Source: Pseudomonas entomophila L48 (lineage in GTDB: Bacteria > Pseudomonadota > Gammaproteobacteria > Pseudomonadales > Pseudomonadaceae). Taken from it: a DNA stretch of 64,000 nt. The position numbers and the translations under genes are program-made. This document shows positions 1 to 8,936 of this stretch, piece after piece. Numbering within the stretch: position 1 is the stretch's first letter; the number at the start of each line of letters is the position of its first letter. The stretch covers positions 365,501-429,500 of the forward strand of contig NC_008027.1 in the NCBI RefSeq assembly GCF_000026105.1, read 5' to 3'. The notes beneath the pieces are model-generated. The model was not told the DNA's origin and made no database searches. It saw only the letters and a program-made list of their open reading frames with translations.

Positions 1-1192
1 CGGCGACGAACGGGTTGCGCAGGTCCCAGGCGTAGCCGGCCAGGATCGAGCTGATCATGGCGCGGATTTCCGGCGAGCTGCCGGGGTGGTAGATCACGTC
101 CTGGAAGCTGCCGTCGTACCAGCCTTCGACATAGGCGCGGAAGGTGTCGACGCCACGCTTGAGCGGCGTGGCGAACTCGGCCTGCCAGTCCACCACCTCG
201 CCTTCCAGCTGACGGTGCAGCAGGTTGGCGGCCATGCTCGCCGAGCGCATGGCGATGGTCACGCCCGAGGAGAATACCGGGTCGAGGAACTCGGCGGCGT
301 TGCCCAGCAGGGCGAAGCCCGGGCCGTGCAGGGTGCTGACATTGGCCGAGTAGCCGCCGATGGTGCGCGCCGGGGTGTCCCACACGGCATTGGCCAGCAC
401 AGTGGACAGGCTCGGGGTCTGTGCCACGAAGTGCTTGAGGCAGGCGTCCAGGTCGGCCGGCGCCTCGGCGAAGCGCTCGGCGGCGGCGACCACGCCGAGG
501 GAGGTGCGGCCGTTGCTGAACGGGATGGTCCAGAACCAGATGTCACGGTGTTCGGGGTGGGTGGTGATGAGGATCTTGTCGCGGTCGAAACCGGGGTGGT
601 CGATGCGGTCCTCGATATGGGTGAACACCGCCTGGCGCACCGGGAAGTTCGACGGTGCTTCCAGTTCCAGCAGGCGCGGCAGCACGCGGCCGTAGCCGCT
701 GGCGTCGAGCACGAAGGCGCTTTCCACTTCGTATTCATCACCCTCGGGGCGGCGTACCCGCACACGCGGGCAGTCACCGCCCATGTCGACGCTGACGATT
801 TCGTGCTCGTAGCGGATCTCCACGCCCTGGGCTTGCGCCTGGTCGGCGAGCAACTGGTCGAACTGCGCGCGTTGCACCTGGAAGGTGCTCGGCTTGCCCT
901 GGGAGAAGGTCAGGCCGAAGTCGAACGCGCTGTATTCCTCGCCCCAGGCGAAGGCGGCGCCGTTCTTGTGCTGGAAGCCCGCAGCCTCGACGGCCTCGAG
1001 CATCCCGGCCTCTTCGACGAAGTCCAGGCAGTGGGACAGCAGGCTCTCGCCGATGGAAAAGCGCGGAAAGCGCTGGCGCTCGATCACCAGCACATCGTGG
1101 CCCTTGCGCTTGAGCAGGGCGGCGGCGATGGCGCCGGAAGGCCCGGCGCCGATCACCAGCACCTGGCGTTGTTGCAGTTCACAGTTCGGCAT
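1..1192 (-). CDS. FAD-dependent oxidoreductase of the aryl polyene operon (partial, C-terminus off the left edge)
   Basis: About 397 codons are present from an ATG at 1192; the frame stays open to base 1, so the C-terminus is missing. The N-terminus carries a Rossmann dinucleotide motif (VLVIGAGPSGAIAA, about residues 11-24), then an ERQRFPR-type segment and a later GNAAEFLDPVFSSG segment near residue 290. That layout is typical of the tryptophan-halogenase / geranylgeranyl-reductase family of flavoproteins. Its start overlaps the stop of the upstream antiporter gene by 14 bases, so it is translated within the same operon. In aryl polyene clusters such flavoproteins are thought to act on the polyene or its aryl head; the substrate here is inferred from context only. 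Confidence 0.8.
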   Translation of the reverse strand, partial: MPNCELQQRQVLVIGAGPSGAIAAALLKRKGHDVLVIERQRFPRFSIGESLLSHCLDFVEEAGMLEAVEAAGFQHKNGAAFAWGEEYSAFDFGLTFSQGKPSTFQVQRAQFDQLLADQAQAQGVEIRYEHEIVSVDMGGDCPRVRVRRPEGDEYEVESAFVLDASGYGRVLPRLLELEAPSNFPVRQAVFTHIEDRIDHPGFDRDKILITTHPEHRDIWFWTIPFSNGRTSLGVVAAAERFAEAPADLDACLKHFVAQTPSLSTVLANAVWDTPARTIGGYSANVSTLHGPGFALLGNAAEFLDPVFSSGVTIAMRSASMAANLLHRQLEGEVVDWQAEFATPLKRGVDTFRAYVEGWYDGSFQDVIYHPGSSPEIRAMISSILAGYAWDLRNPFVA

Positions 1193-2336
1193 GAGGGCTC
1201 CTTGCCGTCGGGGCAGTATTCAGGGGAATCCGGTGCAGGCCGGCCAATGCCGGCATCAGGGTGGCAACCAGGCTCATCAGCATCAGGGCGAAGTACAGCG
1301 CCGGGCCGATCAGCCCCTGTTGCAGCAGCAGGTTGAGAAAGACGATTTCGCTCAGGCCGCGGATGTTCAGCAGCAGGCTTTCGCGCCACTTGCTCGCGCC
1401 GGCGAACGACGGGGCGGCCCAGCACAGGCCCAGCCAGTTGCCCAGCAGCTTGCTGGCGATCGGCAGGGCCAGCAGGGCGGCCAGTTGCAGCGCATCGAAG
1501 CCTTGCAGGGTGTGGTGCACATCGATCTGCACCACGCCGTAGGTGAGGATCAGCGGCACCGCCACGCCCTGTTGCAGGCGGCGGCTCCAGGTGGCCGACA
1601 GTGGCAGGCGCACCGGGACCTTGAGCCCGGCCAGGCAGGCCAGGTAGCCGATACCGAAGACCAGGGCGTTGAGCCGGTAGTGCTCGGCGACGAACAACAG
1701 TGCCAGGAACAGTGCCCCGTAGGCCTTGGGCGCCCGCAGGCCGATGAAGTGCAGCGGCACGGGCAGGGCCGCGGCCAGCAGCGGCCAGGCCAGGCTGCCT
1801 GGTTGCAGGCTGCCCTGGCCGAGGCCCAGCAGCAGCCAGCAGGCCAGGTCGATGAGGATCGCCGCCTGCAGCAGCCGTCGGCTGGCCGCGGGTGGATAGT
1901 CGATGGCGCGCAGGTACAGGTACAGCACCGGGATTGCGGTGATGGCGAACACCAGGCCCAGGGCCAGCGCGGTGAGGCCGCCCTGATCCAGCAGCCACAG
2001 CGCGCAGGCCAGGCCGCAGGCGAAGGGCACCAGGAAACTGGGCACGGCGAGCTTCAGCGCCTCGCGGTCGACGCGCAGCTCGGCGACGTCGGCGAGGATG
2101 TGCCCCAGCAGCAGGGCGAAGCTGCAGCCATACAGGGTCTTGAGCCAGCTCGGCGCGACCAGCGTGGCGCCGTCGAGCTGCCAGTGCGGCTCGACCCACA
2201 GCAGCATCAGCAGCGGCAGCGCCAGGGTCGCCAGCAGCAGCTGGCTGACGATCGGGATCAGCCCCACGCGCTTGCCGAGCGCGCAGGCCAGCGCGAACAG
2301 CAGCAGGGCCAGGGCCCAGAACAACAACACGGTCAT
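1179..2336 (-). CDS. CPA2-like cation/proton antiporter-type membrane protein
   Basis: 385 residues, almost wholly hydrophobic, with about a dozen predicted membrane segments and short polar loops. The regular run of helices and an inner segment rich in Gly and Pro (AITAIPVLYLYL, about residue 130) resemble the Na+/H+ exchanger (Kef/NhaA-like, CPA2) fold. The usual C-terminal TrkA-N domain of Kef proteins is absent. It begins two bases after the MMPL exporter gene ends and overlaps the flavoprotein gene, so it is a full member of the polyene operon. A role in driving or balancing export of the lipid-linked polyene is possible but is only inferred from position. Family membership is moderately sure, the transported ion unknown. 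Confidence 0.7.
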   Translation of the reverse strand: MTVLLFWALALLLFALACALGKRVGLIPIVSQLLLATLALPLLMLLWVEPHWQLDGATLVAPSWLKTLYGCSFALLLGHILADVAELRVDREALKLAVPSFLVPFACGLACALWLLDQGGLTALALGLVFAITAIPVLYLYLRAIDYPPAASRRLLQAAILIDLACWLLLGLGQGSLQPGSLAWPLLAAALPVPLHFIGLRAPKAYGALFLALLFVAEHYRLNALVFGIGYLACLAGLKVPVRLPLSATWSRRLQQGVAVPLILTYGVVQIDVHHTLQGFDALQLAALLALPIASKLLGNWLGLCWAAPSFAGASKWRESLLLNIRGLSEIVFLNLLLQQGLIGPALYFALMLMSLVATLMPALAGLHRIPLNTAPTARSPHAEL

Positions 2337-2338
2337 GA

Positions 2339-4654
2339 TCAGCTGTGCGCTCCTTCGCGCGACGCGGCCCAGGGGGCCAGGATGAAGCTCATTGCCAGGC
2401 CCAGGCTCACCGCCAGGCCGAAGTTGCTTACCGCCGGTGTGCTCGACAGGGCCAGCAGGCCGAACGACAGCCAGGTGGTCAGTGCCGCCAGCAGGGTGCC
2501 CAGCAGGCTCACCGCCTCGCCGCCGACGCGCTCATGCATGAGGATCGCGTAGTCGACGCCGATGGCGGTCACCAGCAGCAGGCCGAACAGGCTGAACAAC
2601 GTCAGCGGCTGGCCGAACCAACCCAGCAGGGCCAGGCTGCACAGCGCGGCGAGCAGGGGCAGGGCGACGATGCGCAAGGCACCGCGCAGGCCGAACGGCA
2701 GCACCAGCAGCACCAGGATCAGCGCGCACGACAGCAGCTTGAGCTCGGCGGCGCTGATCTGGGTGGCGGCGAACAGCTGGTTCAACTCACCCAGCCGGTC
2801 CACCAGTTGCACGCCGGGCAGGCCATCGGCTTGCAGGCGCAGCAAGGCGGTGTCGTTCAACCCCTGGAGACTGACGACGGCGGCCACGCCCTGGTCCACC
2901 TGGCCCAGCCACAAGGCGCGCCAGGGTTCGCCCAAGGGGCCGGCGAGGACATCGTCGATGGACTGGATCGGCAGTTGGTGCAATTGCTTGAGCTCGGCCT
3001 GCAGCGCGGTTTCCGGCACGCCTTGGGCCAGCAGCGGTTGCCAGTGTTCGGGCAGCCGCTCCAGGGCCTGGAGCGTGCGCGCCTGCTCGGCGGGGCTGGC
3101 AACCAGGCGGTCGAGGGACATGTAGCCCTTGAGCTTGCCCAGGTCGACCAGCTCGTCGAGTTTTTCCGACAACGCCCGCAGGCGCTCCAGCAGTTGCTGC
3201 GGGTCGGTGCCGCGCACCAGGTAGAACTGGCTGGTGGGCTGGTATCCGGTGACGCGCGCCACCGCCTGGGCTTCTTCCAGCAGCTGGGGTGGGCTGCCGA
3301 CCCACTGGCGCACGTCGTTGCGGCTGTCCAGGCGCCACAGCCCGGCGGCGCAGAACAGCACCAGCAGGGCCAGCAGTGCGGCGCTGGGGACACGGCGCAG
3401 CAGGCCGGCGCGCAGCGCGGTCAGCCATTGCGCCACCCGCAGCGGCCATTGGGCCGGGCGCAGCTCGACGCCACCGAGCAAGGCCGGCAGCAGGCACACG
3501 GCGCTGAGGTAGGCGCCGACCAGGCCGGCGGCCGAGAACGCGGCGATCTGGGTCAGCGCGGGGAACGGCGTGAAGGCCAGGGCCAGGTAGCCGATGCAAC
3601 TGGTCGCCAGGCTCAGGCTCAACCCCGGCAGCGTGAGGCGCACGGCCGGCCAGCTGCGCCAGGGTTGCAGGCTCCAGCTCTTGGACAGGTAGTGCAGCGG
3701 GTAGTCGACGGCCACGCCGATCAGGCTGGAGCCGAGCACCAGGGTCATCACGTGCATCTGCCCGAACAGCGCCACGCACACCACCGAGCCGAACAGCATG
3801 CCCACCAGCACCGGCACGAAGGCCAGCAACACGCGCCAGCGGCGGAAGGCCAGCAGCAACAGCAGCAGGATGCCCACGGTGGCGCCGCCGCCGACCCAGG
3901 TGATCTCGCGACTGGCCTGTTGCTGGCCGGCAGCAGCGTACAGCAGGCCGCTGGCCGCCAGCAGCTGGGCGCCTTGCTGGCTGGCCTCGACGCGGGCGTG
4001 GGCCAGCAGGTCGGCCACCTGCAAGGGCAGGTGCATGTCGAAGGCGTTGCCCAGGGTGCGAGCGCGCAGCAGCACCCACTGCTGGCCGTCGGCCTCGGCC
4101 ATCAGCGCGCCGCTGGCGGTGTCCAGTTGCACGTTGACCGGCTTGGGCTGGCTCTGCTGGATGCGACCGGTCAGGCCGAGCCAGTCATCCTGGCTCGCCA
4201 CCAGGCTGAAGCCGGCGAAGGGGTCGAACAGGCTTTGCAGGCGTTGTTCGACAAAGGCGTCGGGTTGCTCGGCCAGCAGTTGCCGGTCACGGGCCGAGAG
4301 CATCGCCAGGCGCCCTTGCAGCAGTTGCCCGCGCAGGGCCTGCAGGTCGGTCTGGACACTCCACTGCACCTTTTCGAACAGGCCGCTGGCTTGCCACTGA
4401 CCGGCCAGGTGCTCGGCGAGGGCGACGGCCTGTTCACGTTGGGGATGGCCGACCAGCACCAGCAGCTCGCGGTTGAGCGGCTCTTGCATACGCTGCTCGG
4501 CTTGCTTGACCAGCGGGTCCTGGGTGGCGCCCGGTACCAGGGTCATCAGGTCGGCCGACAGCGGCGCGCCCCGATGCCATTGCCAGCCAGCCACGGCGAG
4601 CATGATCAGCAGCAGGCCCGCGAACAGGCGCGGCAACAGGCGTTCAGTCGGCAA
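2339..4654 (-). CDS. MMPL/RND-family exporter of the aryl polyene operon
   Basis: 771 residues with two repeats of the RND-superfamily plan: an N-terminal membrane segment (LLPRLFAGLLLIMLAVAGW), a large periplasmic domain (about 30-240), five to six packed membrane helices (about 245-420), then the same order again with a second membrane block at about 640-765. The segment VAVDYPLHYLSK and its counterpart AIGVDYAILMHER are the paired GxxxDY motifs of MMPL transporters. It likely moves the lipid-linked aryl polyene, or its precursor, across the inner membrane toward the LolA-like carrier encoded just upstream. Its start overlaps the end of the LolA-like gene by 11 bases, indicating translational coupling. 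Confidence 0.88.
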   Translation of the reverse strand: MPTERLLPRLFAGLLLIMLAVAGWQWHRGAPLSADLMTLVPGATQDPLVKQAEQRMQEPLNRELLVLVGHPQREQAVALAEHLAGQWQASGLFEKVQWSVQTDLQALRGQLLQGRLAMLSARDRQLLAEQPDAFVEQRLQSLFDPFAGFSLVASQDDWLGLTGRIQQSQPKPVNVQLDTASGALMAEADGQQWVLLRARTLGNAFDMHLPLQVADLLAHARVEASQQGAQLLAASGLLYAAAGQQQASREITWVGGGATVGILLLLLLAFRRWRVLLAFVPVLVGMLFGSVVCVALFGQMHVMTLVLGSSLIGVAVDYPLHYLSKSWSLQPWRSWPAVRLTLPGLSLSLATSCIGYLALAFTPFPALTQIAAFSAAGLVGAYLSAVCLLPALLGGVELRPAQWPLRVAQWLTALRAGLLRRVPSAALLALLVLFCAAGLWRLDSRNDVRQWVGSPPQLLEEAQAVARVTGYQPTSQFYLVRGTDPQQLLERLRALSEKLDELVDLGKLKGYMSLDRLVASPAEQARTLQALERLPEHWQPLLAQGVPETALQAELKQLHQLPIQSIDDVLAGPLGEPWRALWLGQVDQGVAAVVSLQGLNDTALLRLQADGLPGVQLVDRLGELNQLFAATQISAAELKLLSCALILVLLVLPFGLRGALRIVALPLLAALCSLALLGWFGQPLTLFSLFGLLLVTAIGVDYAILMHERVGGEAVSLLGTLLAALTTWLSFGLLALSSTPAVSNFGLAVSLGLAMSFILAPWAASREGAHS

Positions 4655-5327
4655 AATCGCTGCGCTCCGCGTCGCTGAGGGCGCTGGCGCCTTGGCTCTC
4701 GGGCATGCGCAGCACGGTGCTGTCGCCCTGGGTCTCGCTCAGCTCGATGCGCTCGACGTAGCGCCCGCCGGCGATGTCGATGCGGGTGAACACTTGCTTG
4801 AGCAGCAGCGAACGCGGGGTCAGGCGCAGTTGCCAGTGCATGGCGTCGCCTGACAGCGCCAGGTCGAAGTCGCGTTGCAGGCCGCTGCTGTCGCCTTGCA
4901 GTACGGCGAAGAACAGGCGGTTCTGCTCGGCGCCGGCACTGCGGGCGGGCAGCGTTTGCCAGCCACTCGGGTCGCGGCGGGCGATGCCCTGGGCGTCGAT
5001 GCGGTAGTCCTGGCGCAGCGGGGTTTGCAGCAGCCAGAGCAGGCCATGGTCGCGGGCCAGGACGAAGCGGCCCTTGCTGGTCAGTGGCTGGGGCAGGGCG
5101 CGCAGGTGTTTTTCCTGGATGAACGGGCCGCTGACCACGGCGGGTTCGCTGAGCTGTTTTTGCAGGTCGTCGAGGGTGAAGGCCAGGGTCAGGGGGCTGG
5201 CGAGCAGTAGCAGGAGCGCGGCCAATGCGCGTGATGCGCGGTGCCAGGGCGAGCATGGGACCGCGTTGCGGTCCATCGCCGGCAAGCCGGCTCCTACAGG
5301 TTTTGCGGTGCCTTTGGGGTGGGTCAT
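4644..5327 (-). CDS. LolA-like outer-membrane lipoprotein carrier protein, with a REP-derived 5' end
   Basis: 227 residues if started at the ATG at 5327, which overlaps the thioesterase stop as ATGA. A second in-frame ATG at 5276 gives 210 residues and a clean signal peptide (basic start, then LAALLLLLASPLTLA). The mature part has the LolA pattern: a helix (FTLDDLQKQLSEP), GPFIQEKHLRALPQPLTSKGRF, then alternating beta strands. The segment between the two starts is a REP element (5275-5300) read through as coding sequence (PVGAGLPA). The protein probably carries the polyene lipid through the periplasm to the outer membrane. Which start is used is uncertain: the first has a weak AAGG site at good spacing, the second lies directly behind the REP hairpin. 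Confidence 0.85.
   Translation of the reverse strand: MTHPKGTAKPVGAGLPAMDRNAVPCSPWHRASRALAALLLLLASPLTLAFTLDDLQKQLSEPAVVSGPFIQEKHLRALPQPLTSKGRFVLARDHGLLWLLQTPLRQDYRIDAQGIARRDPSGWQTLPARSAGAEQNRLFFAVLQGDSSGLQRDFDLALSGDAMHWQLRLTPRSLLLKQVFTRIDIAGGRYVERIELSETQGDSTVLRMPESQGASALSDAERSDFAD
5275..5300. repeat. REP element inside a coding region
   Basis: A copy of the palindromic core cgccggcaagccggc followed by tcctacagg, the same unit seen between genes elsewhere in the window. Here it lies within the reading frame of the LolA-like gene rather than in spacer DNA. Confidence 0.9.
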
Positions 5328-5749
5328 GGCAGCACCTTGGCGACGGCGTCGAGCATGGCCTGGGGGGAGGCCAGCTGCATCTCGCCGCTTTCGATGTGCA
5401 CGGCCACCTGCACGGTGCTGGCGCGGGTCATGCGCTCGCCGGTGGTGGCATCGCTGATCAGGTAGTGGATCTTCAAGCGGTTCTCCCACTCCACCAGGCT
5501 GGCGCGCACGCTCAGGCGCTGGCCGAAGGTGGCGCCGCGGATGTAGCGCAGCTGCAGGTCGATTACCGGCCACGCATAGCCGCTGGCCTGCATGCGCAGG
5601 TAGTCGTGCTCCAGGCGGTCGAGCAGCGCGCAGCGGGCGACTTCCAGGTACTTCACATAGTGGCCGTGCCAGACGATGTGCATGCTGTCGACGTCGAAGA
5701 ACGGCACGACGATCTCGCTGTCGACGTGAAACACCCCGGGGTTACGCAT
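5324..5749 (-). CDS. Acyl-CoA/ACP thioesterase, 4HBT hot-dog family
   Basis: 141 residues, the usual size of a single hot-dog thioesterase. The N-terminal segment VPFFDVDSMHIVWHGHYVKYLE (residues about 15-36) is the 4-hydroxybenzoyl-CoA thioesterase signature, with the Asp of DVDSM in the catalytic position. The ATG at 5749 was chosen because upstream residues in the same frame do not resemble the family and it overlaps the ammonia-lyase stop by 8 bases. In polyene clusters a thioesterase probably clears stalled or mis-primed acyl chains from the carrier proteins or releases product. The 3' end overlaps the LolA-like gene as ATGA. Confidence 0.88.
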   Translation of the reverse strand: MRNPGVFHVDSEIVVPFFDVDSMHIVWHGHYVKYLEVARCALLDRLEHDYLRMQASGYAWPVIDLQLRYIRGATFGQRLSVRASLVEWENRLKIHYLISDATTGERMTRASTVQVAVHIESGEMQLASPQAMLDAVAKVLP

Positions 5750-7286
5750 GCAGCCCCCAGTGGCGCTGGCCGATACGGGCCAGGCACAGGCGCAGGTCGT
5801 GCTCGAGGGCACGGTCCTCGGTGACCGGCGCGAAGTCCTCCAGCAGTGCCGCGTGCATCTGCGCCAGGGCCGGCGGCAGGGCGTGCGCGTCGGCCTGGCG
5901 CTGGCGCAGCCAGACGCCCTGGTTGGCGGCCAGCAGGGTGGCGGCGGCGACCTGTTCGGTCAGCTCCAGCACGCGCAGGGCGTCGCGGGCGGCGATGGTG
6001 CCCATGCTCACCTTGTCCTGGTTGTGGCATTCGGTGGAGCGGGAGAACACGCTGGCAGGCATGGTCTGCTTGAGGGCCTCGGCGGTCCAGGCGCTGGCGC
6101 CGATCTGCACGGCCTTGAAACCGTGGTTGAGCATGGCGCGCTCGGCCTCGGCGCCCGAGAGGTTGCTCGGCAGGCCATGGTTGTAGCGTACGTCCACCAG
6201 CAGGGCGAGCTGGCGGTCGAGCAGGTCGGCGACGTTGGCCACCAGGTTTTTCAGGCTGTCCATGGCGAAGGCGATGTGCCCGCCATAGAAGTGCCCGCCA
6301 TGCAGCACGCGCTCGGCGTCGCCGTCGATGATCGGGTTGTCGTTGGCGCTGTTGAGTTCGGTTTCGATGAACCCGCGCAGCCAGCCCAGGCTGTCAGCCA
6401 GCACGCCCAGCACGTGGGGCGCGCAGCGCAGCGAGTAGCGGTCCTGCAAACGGTGCAGTGGTGGCAGCGGGGCGTCGATGGCCAGGTCCTGACGCAGCCA
6501 GGCGGCGACCTGGGTCTGGCCGGGGTGCGGCTTGGCGGCGAACAGGCGCTCGTCGAAGTGCTCGGGGTTGCCCTGCAGGGCGATGACATTGAGCGCGGTG
6601 ATGCGCGTGGCCAGCTTGAGCAGGTAGTCGGCGCGGGCGAAAGCCAGGCAGGCCAGGCCGGTCATCACCGCGGTGCCGTTCATCAGCGCCAGGGCTTCCT
6701 TGGGGCGCAGCACCAGGGGCTGCCAGCCCAGTTCGCGGTGCACGTCGGCGCTGGTGCGACGCTCGCCGTTGTACATGACTTCGCGCTCGCCCGACAGGGC
6801 CGCCGCCACGTACGACAGCGGCGTCAGGTCGCCGCTGGCGCCGACCGACCCTTCCTCGGGGATCAGCGGCAGGATGTCGTGCTCGATGAAGGCCTGCAGG
6901 CGTTCCAGCAGTTCCAGGCGCACGCCGGACACGCCATGGCTCAGCGAGCGCAGGCGCGCCGCCAGCACGGCGCGGGTGGCCGGGGCGTCGAGCAACCGGC
7001 CCAGGCCGCAGCCGTGGAAGGTGTAGAGGTGGCGGGGCAGGGCCTCGACATGCTCCAGCGGCACGGCCACCACGCAGGAGTCGCCGTAGCCGGTGGTCAC
7101 GCCGTAGATCACCCCTTCCTTGTCCAGCAAGGTGTCGAGGAAGCGCGCGCCACGGGCGATGCGCTCGCGGTAGGCGGCGTCGGCCTGCAGGCGCGACGGC
7201 GCGCGGCGCTCGGCCAGGGCCAGGACGTCTTCGATCGCCAGCGGCGCTTCGCCGAAGGTTACAGGCTCATGCGGATGCATCGTCAT
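5742..7286 (-). CDS. Aromatic amino acid ammonia-lyase (HAL/TAL family)
   Basis: 514 residues. The motif ASGDLTPLSY (Ala150-Ser151-Gly152) forms the MIO electrophilic cofactor by self-cyclisation, and YGVTTGYGD (61-69) holds the catalytic Tyr. In this operon the enzyme is expected to deaminate tyrosine or a related aromatic acid to give the cinnamate-type starter that the AMP-ligase activates. The residue pair usually read as a substrate selector is Phe90-His91 (LYTFHGCG), which matches neither the Ser-His of histidine enzymes nor the His-Leu of the Rhodobacter tyrosine enzyme, so substrate is not certain. Two Met codons (7286, 7280) are possible starts. It overlaps the upstream acyltransferase by 20 bases. 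Confidence 0.88.
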   Translation of the reverse strand: MTMHPHEPVTFGEAPLAIEDVLALAERRAPSRLQADAAYRERIARGARFLDTLLDKEGVIYGVTTGYGDSCVVAVPLEHVEALPRHLYTFHGCGLGRLLDAPATRAVLAARLRSLSHGVSGVRLELLERLQAFIEHDILPLIPEEGSVGASGDLTPLSYVAAALSGEREVMYNGERRTSADVHRELGWQPLVLRPKEALALMNGTAVMTGLACLAFARADYLLKLATRITALNVIALQGNPEHFDERLFAAKPHPGQTQVAAWLRQDLAIDAPLPPLHRLQDRYSLRCAPHVLGVLADSLGWLRGFIETELNSANDNPIIDGDAERVLHGGHFYGGHIAFAMDSLKNLVANVADLLDRQLALLVDVRYNHGLPSNLSGAEAERAMLNHGFKAVQIGASAWTAEALKQTMPASVFSRSTECHNQDKVSMGTIAARDALRVLELTEQVAAATLLAANQGVWLRQRQADAHALPPALAQMHAALLEDFAPVTEDRALEHDLRLCLARIGQRHWGLHA

Positions 7287-8205
7287 CGGTCTTCCAGAAG
7301 GGGTAGAAATTGAACCATTGCAGCGGGGCCTGGGCGCAGTAGTGGCCCAGGCGTTCGGCGTAGCGGGCGGCCCATTCGGCGATCACCGCGTCGCGCTGGC
7401 CACGGCGCCAGTGCAGGCGCTCGACGAACGGCTCGAGGGTGACCTGGTAACGGCCCTGTTGCTTGAGGCAGAACAGCAGGTTGAGCGGGCAACCCAGCAG
7501 CCCGGCCAGCAGCCACGGCCCCTGGGGGAATGCCGCCGGGTGGCCGAGAAAGTCCACCTCCACGGTGCGCCCGCCGTGCAGCGGCACGCGGTCGCCGGCA
7601 ATCGCCAGCCACTCGCCGCGCTCCAGGCGTTCGGACAGTTGCAGCATCACTGCCGGGTCCAGCTCGCTGACCTGGATCAGCCGCAGGTGGCTGGCGCCGG
7701 CTTCGCCCAGCAGGCGGTTGAAGTGTTCGGCATGGCGGGTATGCACCAGCACGTTCATGGTCACTTTTTCGCCGATCTCGGCCAGGGCCCGGCACACTTC
7801 CAGGTTGCCCAGGTGCGCGCCCACCAGCATCTGGCCGCGCTCTCCACGCAACTGCTGGCGCAGGTTGGCCGGGTCGACGATATCGATCTGCGAAAGCGCC
7901 AGCCGGCCGTTCCACACGTCGAGCTTGTCCAGCAGGGCCTCGGCGAAGGCCATGAACTGGCGGAACACGCGCCACTGGCCGGGGGCCTGGACCTGGCCGG
8001 CGCTCCAGCGATGCAGGCGCTGCTGGTACTGCCAGGCGCTGCGCCGGGCGCGGCCGCCGAAGATGAAGAAGTAGGCGACGATCACGTGGATCAGCGGGCT
8101 GAGCACGCGCCGCCCGAGCAGGCGGGCGAGGGTGGCGGTGAGCTTCATAAGCCAGAAGCTGCCGCGTTCCTGGTGCTCGGCCCAGTGCTCGGGGCGTTCG
8201 CTCAT
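7267..8205 (-). CDS. LpxL/HtrB-like lipid acyltransferase
   Basis: 312 residues from the ATG at 8205, which overlaps the glycosyltransferase stop as ATGA. One N-terminal membrane segment (LIHVIVAYFFIFGG) precedes a catalytic domain containing AHLGNLEV, the HxxxxE motif of lysophospholipid and lipid A late acyltransferases. Family members in polyene clusters are believed to attach the acyl chain to a lipid or glycolipid carrier on the inner face of the membrane. It is preceded by the GT2 gene and followed by the ammonia-lyase gene, both overlapping, so it belongs to the same transcript. Confidence 0.85.
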   Translation of the reverse strand: MSERPEHWAEHQERGSFWLMKLTATLARLLGRRVLSPLIHVIVAYFFIFGGRARRSAWQYQQRLHRWSAGQVQAPGQWRVFRQFMAFAEALLDKLDVWNGRLALSQIDIVDPANLRQQLRGERGQMLVGAHLGNLEVCRALAEIGEKVTMNVLVHTRHAEHFNRLLGEAGASHLRLIQVSELDPAVMLQLSERLERGEWLAIAGDRVPLHGGRTVEVDFLGHPAAFPQGPWLLAGLLGCPLNLLFCLKQQGRYQVTLEPFVERLHWRRGQRDAVIAEWAARYAERLGHYCAQAPLQWFNFYPFWKTDDDASA

Positions 8206-8936
8206 GCTCGCCACCTGCGCCAGAGGATCAGCGGGGCGCGCAGGAGCATGCCGAAGAACAGCTTGGCGTGCATCTTCGAGATCAGCGCGTTGTCGTGGAA
8301 CAGGCGGAAGTGCGACAGGCCGTCCTGGGGGTAGTGGACCTTGGTCGGCAGCCAGCGCATCGGCTGGTTGCGCCACGACAGGCGCACCAGGATCTCCGGG
8401 TCGAAGTCCATGCGCCGGCCGAGGTTGACGCTGTCGATCATCGCCAGGGTCGCGGGCAGCGGGTAGACGCGAAAGCCGCACATCGAATCGGGGATGCGCA
8501 GCGACAGGCTGTTGATCCACACCCACACGTGGGTCAGGTAGCGGGCATACAGCCGACCCTTGGGCACGCTGGCGTCGTACTGTGGATAACCACACACCAG
8601 GGCTTGCGGGTAAGCCTGCGACTGTTCCAGGAAACGGCTGACATCGGCCAGGTCATGCTGGCCGTCGGCGTCCACTTGCAGGGCGTGGCTGAAGCCCAGG
8701 CGCGCGGCTTCGCGCAGGCCGGCCATCACCGCGCCGCCCTTGCCCTGGTTGACCGCCAGGGTGACCAGGTGAACGTCGTCGCGCTCGGCCAGTTGGCCCA
8801 GTACCTGGGCGCAGGGAGCATGGCTGGCGTCATCGACCAGCACGCAGGGCAGGCCGGCGCGCAGCAGGTCGTCGACCACCTGGGGCACCGCTTGTTCGTG
8901 GTTGTACACCGGGATCACCGCGCAGGGCTTATGCAT
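8202..8936 (-). CDS. Family 2 glycosyltransferase
   Basis: 244 residues. The N-terminus AVIPVYNHEQAV, the acidic VDDAS (about 34-38) and DADGQHD (about 89-95) are the nucleotide-sugar binding and DxD motifs of GT-A fold family 2 transferases of the dolichyl-phosphate mannosyltransferase type. There is no obvious membrane anchor. In this operon it probably glycosylates the lipid to which the aryl polyene is attached. It overlaps the ligase gene by 8 bases and the LpxL-like gene by 4. Confidence 0.87.
   Translation of the reverse strand: MHKPCAVIPVYNHEQAVPQVVDDLLRAGLPCVLVDDASHAPCAQVLGQLAERDDVHLVTLAVNQGKGGAVMAGLREAARLGFSHALQVDADGQHDLADVSRFLEQSQAYPQALVCGYPQYDASVPKGRLYARYLTHVWVWINSLSLRIPDSMCGFRVYPLPATLAMIDSVNLGRRMDFDPEILVRLSWRNQPMRWLPTKVHYPQDGLSHFRLFHDNALISKMHAKLFFGMLLRAPLILWRRWRA

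Noticed and set aside
2345..4678. A 777-codon open frame on the plus strand opposite the MMPL exporter gene
   Set aside because: Composition is the Gln/Gly/His-rich pattern of an antisense frame in GC-rich DNA, without domains; the minus-strand gene is certain.
5748..7313. Long open frame opposite the ammonia-lyase gene
   Set aside because: Shadow of a gene with complete catalytic motifs; no ribosome binding site or family resemblance.
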